Below, piece after piece: positions 37,501-48,410 of a stretch of DNA of 64,000 nt. Numbering within the stretch: the stretch's first letter is position 1; every line of letters begins with the position of its first letter. Position numbers and translations under genes: made by a program. A model generated the notes under the pieces. That model made no database searches. It was not told the DNA's origin and saw only the letters and a list, made by a program, of their open reading frames with translations. The stretch comes from Heterodera schachtii (lineage: Eukaryota; Nematoda; Chromadorea; Rhabditida; Heteroderidae). The stretch covers positions 1-64,000 of the forward strand of contig SIJG01000164.1 of assembly GCA_023374025.1 (NCBI GenBank), read 5' to 3'.

Positions 37501-39880
37501 AAAATAATTAGACAATGGTTAAGTGATTAAAGCAGCGCAGAAATTTTCAAAGATTAAATGTCTTAATCTGTTATATCTTCAATGTCGTTAGATTCAAAGA
37601 TTTCGATATCTCGTAATTTTGATTTTGGTTCTCTATTATAATTGGTTCCTCAAATTCTGTCAATTTTACTGTTAGTACATTTATCTTAAAATTCAATTGA
37701 TACATGAGAATAATTTACAGAACTGTTTATCACAGGTTAAATGCTAATTTTTTTATCATAATTGAATTTATTTGTTTTTGTTCATTATTTGCTACTTTTG
37801 CCACTTGCTTCCTTTTTATGGGTGGAATTGCTTCGTGACTCGTGTGGTTTTTTCTATTTTTTTTTTGTTTTTTTCTGTTTGGTATGGTTTGGGAACCCTT
37901 AATTTTGTTTGTTTTGTCAACCCTTTCTGTTCACTCCTGCTTTTCTTTGAGTTGCTTGCTTGATTGTATTAAATTATTAATTTTTTCATTTTTTAAAATT
38001 TACTTTATAATCAGTTTAATTTTATTTTAATTTGAGGTAGTTGATCCTCAATTTTCACTTTTTAAGATAGCAGTTGTTGAGTTTGCCGCCATGATTGCAA
38101 TTTTTTGCTGAATAGTCCCGGGTCGTGGTACCAATTTGTCGCCTTCGTTGGTGGACAAATTTTAGTATGTTTTCAAGGCCTTTCCTTTGTTTAAGGTATT
38201 TAAAGCTAAAAGTGTGGCATGTTGTTGTGCCTTCTCTCTGAAATTAAATTTTTATTTTTTCTTATTGTTAAACATTAATAACTTTAAAACTTTATTCGTT
38301 CTTAATTCGAAATAATCTTTTTCTTTCTTATTCAATGTTTTTCAGAAAATAATTTAATTTTTTTTGTTTACTTTTAGGTTATCACCGATAAATAAATATA
38401 AATGAGAAAAATTATATGGCGTATGTTGCTTGTTTGAAGTCAACTGAAGAGTTATTTCATTTAAAATATTAAATGTTTCAATGATGATTACGAAATCAAC
38501 ATGTACTATTCTGTAATATATTTTACTCGGAGTCGATCCAATCATTTGGTTCGTCTGAGTTACATATTGAAAACATGTTTTGGAATTTTGAAATTAATTA
38601 TAACATATATTCTAATAGAATTTTTAGTAATAAGCTATATTTTTTTCTCTTTTCATTATTTTAAATATTATTTTAATTATTCCGTTTTAATTATTTGTTT
38701 TAAAATATTTGTTTTTTTCTTACTAGACAAAATTTTTCTATTAAATTACAATTACCAATTTGATATAAATTTATTATCATTTTTTAAAAACATGTAATTA
38801 AATCTATATTAATATAAACTATGTTTATTTTTATTTGTAATTAACTATATACAATAAATGTGATTTGAGAGCGTAGGAAAATTCAAGCTCACTTATATGG
38901 TTTCCTGACCAAAATGGATGACCAAAATGCTTCATCCTATTTTTACTATTAAACTTTTAAGAAAATTTTATTTCATTAAAAAGGGATGAATTTTTTAAAT
39001 TTTTTTCAATTTAACACTTTTACTTTAAAAAAAATTAATAAATAATTTACTGTTATATAAAATAATTTAACATTTAAGCATTTTGAGATATTATTTGCTC
39101 TATTAAAAAGTAGTAAAATGAATCATATACATAATTTTATAATAATCAAATAGAATAAATCAATGTCTTGGACAATCATATGTCACCGATAAACTTTTTG
39201 CAACAGATTAAAAATAAAAATATTCATTATATCGTTAAAATCTAATAGGAAATTAATTCCATGAAGGAGACGCCCTCAATTAATAATAATTTATATAAAA
39301 GAAATATATAATGAAGGAAAAAAGCTATTAAAATCAAAAAAAATTTAAATAATATTTTAAAGTTGAAATCAAATATGAAAATAAATGAATTGGTTAAGTA
39401 ATTCTCAATATAAAATAAGATTGTAGAAATTGCATAACTTTTAGGTTTTAAAGAGATTAAATTTATAAATATTGTTATTAGAAACAATAATGAAGTCAAT
39501 TCTACAATTAAGTAAAAATGCTCAAATTAAAAAAATGATGCAATAATAAATTGTAATGCTGCTTAACGCAGACATGTGTATTAAAATAAATAAAAAAATA
39601 AAATGTTATTTTAAATTTATTCCATAGAATTAATTCAATTAATTATTTTATTTTTAAAATAAATATTTGGTTTTATTTCTCATAAGGGTCATCCAGAGAC
39701 AATGTGAAAAAATTAGAAAGTGGTAAATGATTGAGTTTGAGTATTTTTTAAAATTAATAGCAAATTTTTTAATAACATATCTTTTTTGTTGTGAATGAGT
39801 CGTTGACCATTGGATCAAATTGTCTACGACTCGGTCCACAACAAAAAGGAACTTTTAGTTTTTTGCTCTGAACTGAGCAC
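34600..39880. other. T-rich stretch with isolated GC-richer islands
   Basis: Between 34,850 and 35,050 ccaccggg-type motifs recur (caccgggac, caccgggaaac, ccaccgggga), probably a transposon relic. GC-richer patches near 35,080-35,140 and 38,090-38,240 (acccgggtcgtggtaccaat region, with accaatttgtc facing ggacaaatttt) are not decodable. A candidate short plus-strand exon lies near 38,529 (tttactcggag acceptor, donor gttcgt). From 38.9 kb the composition turns A-rich. No gene is supportable. Confidence 0.35.
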
Positions 39881-39883
39881 TCA

Positions 39884-40490
39884 TGCTGGTATTCATAATG
39901 CTAACGATTTGCAGATAAATTTCTAGCTGCAGATAAATCCATATTCATAATGCTAAGGATTAAAATCCATATTCATAATGTTGCTCTCTTCACAAAAAAA
40001 TCCGTATCTTCAGCTGCAGATACCCTTGGTATTCATAATGCTAAGGATAGAGTAGCGGCTGCCTAGTGCAGCTAAAATTCCCTATCCACATCGAGGTGAG
40101 GATAGTTGCGATGGAAATGTCAATTAAAATCACAAAAATAAGTTTATAAATTGAAAAATTATACTAAATAATACCTCTAAAAATTTGTTAGTTTAAATTT
40201 TATGATGAGTGAACAAAAATCCAAAGTTCGAAATTTTCGACCTTTAGAGTTCGGGGTTAGGGATTGGTTGAAATAAATGACAAATTCAAGACAGCGACCC
40301 CGAAAACCCTCAAGAATAAGTTTTTACAGACTTTTATGACAAAAATTTTTTTAACCAAATTTGACTTGGAAAATTTCTCTTTAAAGATGTGTGACGAGAG
40401 AAGAGTAGCTGCTACGGATTTTATCTGCAGTTACCCTATCCGCATATCCTTAGCTGCAGATAACTATCCTTAGCATTATGAATACCAGCA
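39884..40490. mobile_element. Harbinger-like MITE with subterminal repeats
   Basis: TCA at both sides (39881-39883 and 40491-40493). The ends tgctggtattcataatgcta and its complement are inverted. Inside each end are several copies of gctgcagata and attcataatgctaagga. The 3-bp duplication suggests the PIF/Harbinger type; no transposase is present. Confidence 0.75.
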
Positions 40491-41848
40491 TCAGTCAAAA
40501 ACGAATACAAGAATTTGCATCCACCCGACTGATGGGGATATTGGCTCGACCTTGTTGAATAAAAGACCGCACTAAGTATTGATCAATGATCATATTCTCC
40601 CGTTCTCCTCCCTCTCTTATTGTCTCTCTTCCCGCCCCTTGACCAGTCCATAAATATGTCTCCCTTTCCCACACTCCGGGCATTGTCCCATTCATTTCTC
40701 CATTTCAATTATTTTCAGAACTAAAAGCTGAAAAGACAAAACAAATTCATCGAAAAGCCGGGATTGGCTGTGAATTGTTTTAAAGCCTTTAGGTTTAAAA
40801 TTTTCCTTATTCGAAAAAATAAAAATGTATTTAATAATCATTTAAATGACAAAAAAAGTTTTTTGACTAAGTTTTACGTGTTTTTAAATGGTTTTTCTAT
40901 GAGAGCAAAAAAGTGTAAAAAATGATAATATAATATAAAATTTATCAACAATTCAAAATAAAGAAAATAATTTATTAAACAAGTTAGTAACGAACTCAAT
41001 TCGTAAAAACAAGGGGTTTTTGGACAATTTTAGCACCGTTACTTGAAACGAATCACAGTTGTAATCAAGGATGCCCTTGCTCGATAATTTAAACAAAAGA
41101 AAATTAAAATAAATTTTTAAAAATGTAACTGATCAATGACTGAAATGAATTCCAATACAAAATAGAATTTATTCATTATAAAACAAAAATGATTTAATAA
41201 TATTATAAAACATTGAAAATAAATCTAAATAACGAAATAAAATAAACTATTTATAGTACGATTAAATATGTACATATCTAACTAAAACCTTAACCATAAA
41301 AACATCCTGAAAGATTTTAATTTCACTAATTCTGTTACGAATGATTCCAATCATTTTCCGATTTCGGAATTCTTTTTCAATTGTTTACCCTCCCCATGAA
41401 AAACTTGTAAAAAATATATAAGTATAAAAAAAATCAGCAATACTTTGCTAGAAGAGGAAAATAATTGAACTCGAGGTATAAAAATGATATAAAAAAGAGA
41501 AAAAATTAAAATAAATTAATTTCACGGAAGAATGGCAAACAAACATGGCAAAAAGTAAAATGGGCGGTCATATGTTCTTTTATTAATATTCATTATATTT
41601 AAAATTATAGGCATAAAAAATAAAAATTTTAATAACACAAACCAACATATTCCACTAAAGAGAATATGAGTTAATAGCAGAATAAAAGAGTGAAAGAAAA
41701 ATTTAAGATAAACAAAAATTCAAAATTTTAATTCAAAATCTGGACAAGGGCTTTCGCCATTCAAGAAGTAATAAAATATAAAAATTGTTGTGATACTAGA
41801 AGCCTGAAACTTAATATAATACTCTAATAGAAAAAAGGACAAATTACA

Positions 41849-41888
41849 TCAGAAATGGTGGTTTATTGATAAATGCCCGGCTTTATAG
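41849..41888 (-). CDS. Candidate short terminal exon
   Basis: Minus strand: acceptor caattag, then one base plus YKAGHLSINHHF and a TGA. An adjacent minus-strand island at 41,750 is open in more than one frame. Weak, but it is GC-richer than its context. Confidence 0.25.
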
Positions 41889-42001
41889 CTAATTGGGGAC
41901 TTTGAAACTATAACATAACAATATAATTCAAAACTAATTTAATTAATAAACTTGATTAAATTCCAAGAATATAATTATGTCTGAATTAAATATCAGAGTA
42001 A

Positions 42002-43988
42002 TTACTTAGCAATTTCACGCAGATCAAGCAGCTGCTTTCGGAGCGGATCGCGAGCCAGGCCTCGGTTGTGATCGGTCAGTTAATATAACATCAGAATGCT
42101 ATTAAATTTTTCTATAAAACAAATAAGTACAAAAAGGCACTATAAAAATTTGAATGTTTATAATGAAAAAACCTCAAAACCCACCAAAAGATAAAAAAAA
42201 ATTTAAGATAAAGTGATGCCGAGAATCAAATTGATTATGAAGTAAAGTTAATTCAACAGAATGCATGTAATTATTAGAAAAAACTTCAGGAAATATGCAT
42301 TTTAAATTGTAAATACAAAAAAAAAATAAAATTTTAAAAACTTGCAGGAATTCAAGACATAAATCTTAAAAGCTTTAAACACAAAATGAAATCTGAAAAC
42401 TTCAGTAATATTGAATGATTTGGAAAATTAGGAAATAATTAAAAGATATAGACAAAAATAAATATTCTACAGAAAAATATTTTAAAAAATTAAAATGAAA
42501 ACGTCAGAAAATTTGAGAACATTTTTTCATTATAGAATTTAAATTAAAATAATGAATATTGGAATTATGAAGGCTGTTCATTTAGACAAAGTTTTGTAAA
42601 TCTATAAAAAATGAAAATATAATCAATTATAAAAGCATTTCCGCTCTCAAGTTTTTAATTTAAATAAAAATGAAATTTAAAAATATATCATCTATTTAAA
42701 AAATATGTTTAAAAATGTTCAAATAAACAAAAATTAAAATATAAAGATTAAAATTTTATCAAAAATGAAACAAATTACTAATCTTAATATGAAAAAAATT
42801 GATTTCAAAATAAATATAAAACAAATATTAGCAATGTACTTTAAAAAATGATTTTTATAAGGGAACAAAACTACAGTCGGTCAAGGAAAACTGGACAATT
42901 GTTAATATCATTTTTAAGTTTTTCATAATACAAAAAGACAAAAGAAAAGAACGATAATTGGTTATCTTATTTTCAATAACAAAGGAAAAACAATAAAATT
43001 GATTTATTATAAAACTAACTTTGCATTTAATCTTTAAAAATTTGATTATAAATAAATACAATACCTTGAAATAATCAAATAAATTAAACAAAAATATATG
43101 TCGGAAATAAAAAAAATTTATCTTTGCCTATGAAAATATAAAACAAAAATATTAAATCATAAATATAAAAAAAGCATTTATGAGGCCCAACATAACACTC
43201 AAAACCCAAAATTATATGGCGCTCCTGGCTCAAACCTCATATCATGTATCATATCGTAACTTTTTGTAATTCAGAATTACTTTCTATAAATTAATATTAC
43301 TAAAAAATAATTTAAATAAGAACATAGAGCAGAAAAACAAGTAATTACCAGGAAAAAATCAACTACAATAAGTAATTAAGTTTTATTTAAAAATAAAAAT
43401 ATATGACATATAAACAGCCAAACATTTAACTGGAATGAAGAAACTATATTAATATGTAATAACAAAAAATAAATTTCATATACCAAATATATTATTTCAA
43501 TGCAACTTTATAATCAAGTTAGGAGTGGAAAGCCATTTTCGCAAAGAGGAGATTTTTAAAGAAAAATCCAAGTAAAAATGGCAGATTTCAAAAGAGCAAA
43601 AATTAATTTTAATGTTAAAGAGTAAACAAAAAAATTCTAACATAATTTAAAATAATTGATGTTGTAAATAGAGAATAAATAAAAATGGTAGTGTAAAAAA
43701 CAGAATGTTTAATGTCGCAGGTAATAATAAATTTTCAAACAAAAAAAACTATTTACCATGTTCGACAGTCCTTTAAAGTTAAATAAATAACGAATTAAAA
43801 TATAAAAGCATAACGAATGCCTTTATTAAATTAAATTAATAAAAATTCTTATTTTTTAAAATTGGAGATTGTTTTAGTAATTTTTACTCGAAAAGGATAC
43901 TTCATATTCGGTGCCAACATAATTGCGAACAAGTACACGTTTGTTGATGCGTGGATGAATAGTGCAAAGATTTAATTGAAGAATCAAG
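42002..43988 (-). CDS. Two 3' exons of a micro-exon gene
   Basis: Exon 43888-43988 (101 nt, minus strand) follows a tatcttttag acceptor and ends at a/gtaaaa. Its best frame reads LILQLNLCTIHP, then RINKRVLVRNYVG, then TEYEVSFS. The terminal exon lies at 42002-42060, after accgag, and starts with the two bases needed: LARDPLRKQLLDLREIAK, then TAA. The RIN..VSF pattern recalls exon 2 of the plus-strand gene at 34234 (RINNLEIYVSF), and the terminal intron is again phase 1. The open frame of the last exon continues upstream to 42079 (TDHNRG), so an alternative start exists. The weak acceptor is the main doubt. The PG-type exon at 43206 lies between them and would break the frame, so it is either skipped or belongs to another copy. 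Confidence 0.45.
43206..43228 (-). CDS. PG-type micro-exon candidate, minus strand
   Basis: Minus strand ag/ccaggagcgccatataattttgg/gttttg: 23 nt reading PGAPYNF. Its sequence, including flanking bases, is nearly repeated on the opposite strand at 62545-62615, where the exon reads PGAPLLQFLR with the same acceptor and donor positions. Conservation across both splice sites supports an exon. Confidence 0.5.
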
Positions 43989-44026
43989 CTAAAAGATATC
44001 ATTTAATATTTTTATTTTTCAATCAA

Positions 44027-44175
44027 TAGATGAATCGAACCCATAGTAAAAATGAAATGAAAATCTTTACAAAATTAGATGAATCGAACCCATAGTAAAA
44101 ATGAAATGAAAATCTTTACAAAATTAGATGAATCGAACCCATAGTAAAAATGAAATGAAAATCTTTACAAAATTA
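44027..44175. repeat. 49-bp tandem repeat, three copies
   Basis: gatgaatcgaacccatagta plus 29 further bases is repeated three times without change. Flanks resemble a single ancestral copy such as that near 45990. On the minus strand one copy reads DFHFIFTMGSIHLL, like EFNLNFIIGSIRLQ near 46,000. Since 49 is not a multiple of three, amplification would shift the frame. Confidence 0.9.
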
Positions 44176-44488
44176 CCTTTAAAATAAATAACGCTATTAA
44201 TAAATATATATTGAAATGAATAGAAAAGTAAGCAATATCAAAATCCAGCCGTTTTTCCATCCTAAATTAGGAGGGATTTTTCCGATCTAAATTTATTGAA
44301 GCGGTTTTTAAACCTAAACCTTGTTTCTTACTGGATTAATTGGCGAGAACGGTTAACTTAATGAACTGGAAATAAAAATTTATTTTTTATAAAAAAATAG
44401 TTAAAAATAACTCATTTAATTCAAATATAATTACCAGGGCTTCTTTTTTTATGTAAATACATGTTTTTTCCTGGATTCTCCATAGCCT

Positions 44489-44729
44489 AATTAATAGGAA
44501 AAACACTCTTTTTTGCGTTTGCGAGCAAAAATCGGGACTTTTATTTACATATTTTTACAAATTTTGAGATTTTTCTACATATTATCCTTTACTAGGAATT
44601 TTTTTCCAAAAAACAACCATTAAAAAATTTTTATTTACATATTTGGTACATATTTCATACATATTTAACATTTTTACATATTTTATTTACATATTTCGCG
44701 ATTTTTCTTACATAAAAAAAGAATCCCTA
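44489..44729. mobile_element. Non-autonomous element, family A copy 2
   Basis: Second copy of the family at 8532-8903: begins aggaaaaacactc, has an interior of tacatatttt motifs, and ends cttacataaaaaaagaatcc. Shorter and independently diverged. Confidence 0.6.
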
Positions 44730-46998
44730 ATAATAAGTATAGTTATTACACACAATTTATTTTAGTATAAGTTATAATTAAAGCGATAAAACTAGAGAAT
44801 TAAAATATAGGTTTTAATAAATTAACAATTTGCGATTATTGTAAATAAAAATGTTCTAATAGATAATCTGTGTAAAATTAAATTTGGTGTAGGGGAATTT
44901 GAACAGGAAACCAATTTATTACACAACTTAATTTAATCTAATTAGATTAATAGCTATATTAAAGAAGGAGACAGTGTTGAAATGCATTTTCAAAAAGCAA
45001 AATTTGTTTCAATAAAAAAAGAAGAGCAATAATGTATCCGAAAAATAAAATGAAAGCCCAAAATAAGAACAAGCATAACAAAAAGTTATAATTAGTGCAC
45101 TGATTTATTGGGGCGAAAAAAAATCTATTTAGGTTCTAAATAACTGCCGAAAATTGTAATTAATGGCGGAAAAATTGAAAAATGTGTGCTTTAATTAATG
45201 AAAATAAATTAAAACCGATAATAAATAACTTACTCAGCAATTTAATTATTAAAGAATTAACTTTTTGCTTTTTTGAATAAATCAAAAAAAGCGTTTGCTT
45301 GCAGTAAATTCGGGTTGTCGGCTTATTATTTCATTTTTGTTTTTTTTTAATTTAAATTTTTCAAATATACCGAAATATGGAAATTAATTTTACAAAGAAA
45401 CATTTAAATAATTTTTTTTATACGCTTTTATTGCGATATATCATTTAAATTTTTGATATCAAAAAAAATAATAATTTTGCTAAATTCAGTAATATAAAAA
45501 CAAAAGTGTTCAAATAGGATTTGATAATGAAAAATATATTTAAGTTTATATATATTGAATAAAACAATTTATTGAATGCTGCTTATAAACATGCTTGGAA
45601 TAATCGAAATAAGAAATCAAGATTGGACGAGAAAAATGAATAACAGATTTTAAATTTAAATAGATATCTAATAAAAGTGAAAAGATTAGAATTATTAATT
45701 GTCTTATTCCTTAAAAGATTCAAATAAAAGAAAAATGATTAATTTTACCTCTAAATCGATGCTAGTAAGATAAAATTGAGAAAAATTAAAACAAATTATA
45801 ATAAATTATCGCTCTCCATTAATGGAATCACACTATATTCTCCATGTGAAAATGTTAGGGTTTTATATCATTAATGAGAAAAAATTTAATTAATAAAATA
45901 TAAAAACTAATCAACCAAATGCATTCAATAAAATTTACCAAAAGAAATTATATAATTAAAATAATAAAGAATGTCTAGTCATCCATTGAAGACGAATAGA
46001 ACCAATAATGAAATTTAAATTAAATTCTTTATAAAATTATATTTAAATAATTTATTCTTTTATTTAAAAATTCAAATTTTTTATTGAAATTATAATTATG
46101 AATAAATTCATATAAATCCAAATAGAACACAAAAGTTATGAAAATATAGTTCTAAGTGATGGCGACAAGATTAATTAAATGTAAGAAGAACTTTCAATGC
46201 GAATAGGTGGCAAGAAAACAACAAATATATTTGCAAAGATAACTAAATAAAAATAATTTGTTTAATAAAAGCAATTAATTAGGTAATTTACCTAGATCAA
46301 ACGAAATCCGAAACCTTGATAATTATTTTTAAATTTAAAATTAAATTTCCAAGATTTTACTCACATTTACGGTATAGCAATGGAAAAATATGTAATATAA
46401 GTTTTCACAATTATAAATAAAAGTTAAATAACTTAAACGATGTATATTGTGGAAAGAAATGAAATTAAGATTATGCCATTATTCATAAAGAATCTGAAAA
46501 TTTAATTTAATAAAAAAATTTCATTTAACAACAAATGACACAAAATTAATGAAGAAAAAATAATAAAATTATTTAATTAATGAAGGCACGATTTAATTGG
46601 TAGTCCTCTGAAAAAACGCTAATTTATTATGCAAAATACTTGATATGGGTTCAGTAAAAATTATTTTGGATATTATAACAATATAAACAAAATATTAAAA
46701 AAATAATTATAGAAAACTTAGCAGATATAAAATAGAAAGAAATAAGTATGAATAAAAAGAAATAATTTAAAAAAGTGAAAAAGTATGCAATGCATTAAAT
46801 AATCATTTTTTAATTAAAATTTACAAGTTTTGATGAAAGGAATTAAAAAATCAAAAAATAATTACTTAATGTGGAATAAAATTTTAAATGGAAAAAATTA
46901 TGATATTAAGACAAGCTATAAAGTTCATCTTTTTTTTAAATTTGACTAAATTAATTAATTATAATATTAAAAAATATATACTTAAACCAAATAAATTT
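44730..46998. other. A-rich stretch with degenerate exon-like segments
   Basis: Composition as in introns of minus-strand genes. Near 45,970-46,030 a minus-strand segment reads EFNLNFIIGSIRLQWM and aligns with the 44-kb tandem unit and with 33004-33080, but no good splice sites remain. Nothing else is supportable. Confidence 0.35.
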
Positions 46999-47007
46999 GG
47001 TCGTTAC

Positions 47008-47265
47008 TTAAAAAACTATCATAATAATTTGGTCGTTACTTAAAAAACCATCATAATCAATATTTGCGCAACTAATTACATGATATAAATGCAGGAAATA
47101 CGTCATTAAAATATGCATTAGATTTAGTTGCCGGAAATATGTCATTAAAATATGAATTAGATTTAGTTGCCAGAAATACGTCATTAAAATATGAATTAGA
47201 TTTAATTGCCGGAAATACGTCATTAAAATATGAATTAATAAATGGTATAATAAAAATAAAAGCAA
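47008..47265 (-). CDS. Open frame with four 13-residue repeats
   Basis: A 39-bp unit is repeated about four times from 47094 to about 47250. Because 39 is divisible by three, the minus-strand frame keeps a repeating peptide, IHILMTYFRQLNL with small changes. The frame starts MLLFLLYHLL, which could act as a signal or membrane segment, and ends after CANIDYDGF. The repeats differ mostly by single bases. It may be only a tandem repeat inside the transposon at 46999-47949. Confidence 0.3.
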   Translation of the reverse strand: MLLFLLYHLLIHILMTYFRQLNLIHILMTYFWQLNLIHILMTYFRQLNLMHILMTYFLHLYHVISCANIDYDGFLSNDQIIMIVF

Positions 47266-47349
47266 GAAAATGGTTCCGAATGTTAATTTAAAAATTAATT
47301 TTAAATAGTTTTAATTATTAATTTTATAATTTAAAATCCAAAGTTTTAA

Positions 47350-47700
47350 TTTAGATAAGGAACAGTTAAAGGTTTTTCCCCTTTGACACTCACGTTGGGC
47401 GATCAAGACATCTCGATCACCCTAGAAAATTTAATATTGCGAATATATGTTTCAACAGATTGGCCAGCGTTGGTCAATCGCAAACCTTAAAAGCATTTGT
47501 TATTTTGGTATAAAAAATAAAAAATTTATCAATTTAAATTTTTTGGTTCAGATAAAAACGGCAACAGAAAACGACACACAAGAGCTGCACAGATCGCAGT
47601 TTTCTTGTGGTACGCATCAAAGATGGATGGATCTTTGAACATTCTCCATGTTGATTGCTTAAAATGCTTGTTGTTTGCCCTTAAGCAAGGCTGAAATATT
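47350..47700 (+). pseudogene. Coding-like island with possible introns
   Basis: Plus strand: acceptor tatgtttcaacag, then IGQRWSIANLKSICYF, donor g/gtataa. After 52 nt comes a strong acceptor (ttttttggttcag), then in matching phase DKNGNRKRHTRAAQIAVFLW and YASKMDGSLNILHVDCLKC to a TGA near 47695. The sequence before the first acceptor is open in several frames, so the 5' part is unclear. The frames look like real protein but I cannot name a family; a transposase remnant or captured host gene are both possible. Confidence 0.4.
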
Positions 47701-48224
47701 TTTTAAAATTAAAGCTAAAAAATCGATAAATTTTATTCCAAATAAAAATGTGTGAATTTGAGGAAAATAATAAAAATAAAAGGGAATAAATAAATATTTA
47801 TTTGGTTTCAACTTGTAATTAACTCATGTAATTTCAATTTGTAATCATATAATTAATTAAAGGAACCTGTAATTAATTAAAGGAATATTGATTTCTTATT
47901 ATGATAGTTTTTAATTAACGCCCATTATGATGTTTTTTAAGTAACGACCCAGCACCGTCAGAAAAACCCTTGATCAGCCACAAAAATAGGGAAATATAAT
48001 TTTTTTTTATAAAAACACAAAAAACTTAATAAAAAACTTTAATTTTGGTTATTTTCAATTATAAATTAATAAATATGTTAGTTTTTTCGAATAACAAAAA
48101 ATTTATAAACCAGAAAACTTTACCGAGAAATATTATATTTTAGGAATCATTTTTGTGATTTTTTTTAATTCTTAGATGTTATTTTTATTTTTATTGCATT
48201 TTTCAAAGGATTTTCCAAAAATCC

Positions 48225-48410
48225 TAAAAACAAAAAATGGTGATACTAAAATAGGCATTTAGCTATTATGCAAAAAAGCCAAAATAGGCAAAGTTAGGAA
48301 AAAGTCATCGTAGACACCCCAAGCAAAGCGCAAAAACGCGTTTTTCGTGCTTATCTGTGCGTATCAAGTGCGCAGAAATTTAGGCACTTGCCTAAAAATC
48401 GCAGCCATAA
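48225..48410. mobile_element. 3' remnant of the element family at 58111
   Basis: Shares a long segment with 58440-58640: aggca repeats, then tcatcgtagacaccccaa, cgtgcttatctgtgcg and gcacttgcctaaaaa. The left end is lost, so this is a truncated copy. Confidence 0.7.

Larger units (their letters stand above)
46999..47949. mobile_element. Inverted-repeat element enclosing coding-like DNA
   Basis: The left end, ggtcgttacttaaaaaac plus tatcataat, is present twice (46999 and 47030). Its complement, attatgatgttttttaagta plus acgacc, closes the element at 47949, with a second diverged arm at 47898. No target duplication is evident. It contains a 39-bp tandem repeat and a coding-like island, so it may have captured host sequence or carry a degenerate transposase. 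Confidence 0.65.

Noticed and set aside
47394..47421. 28-nt minus-strand micro-exon (GDRDVLIAQ) with perfect gtgagt donor
   Set aside because: It lies inside the inverted-repeat element at 46999-47949, where plus-strand frames explain the composition better.
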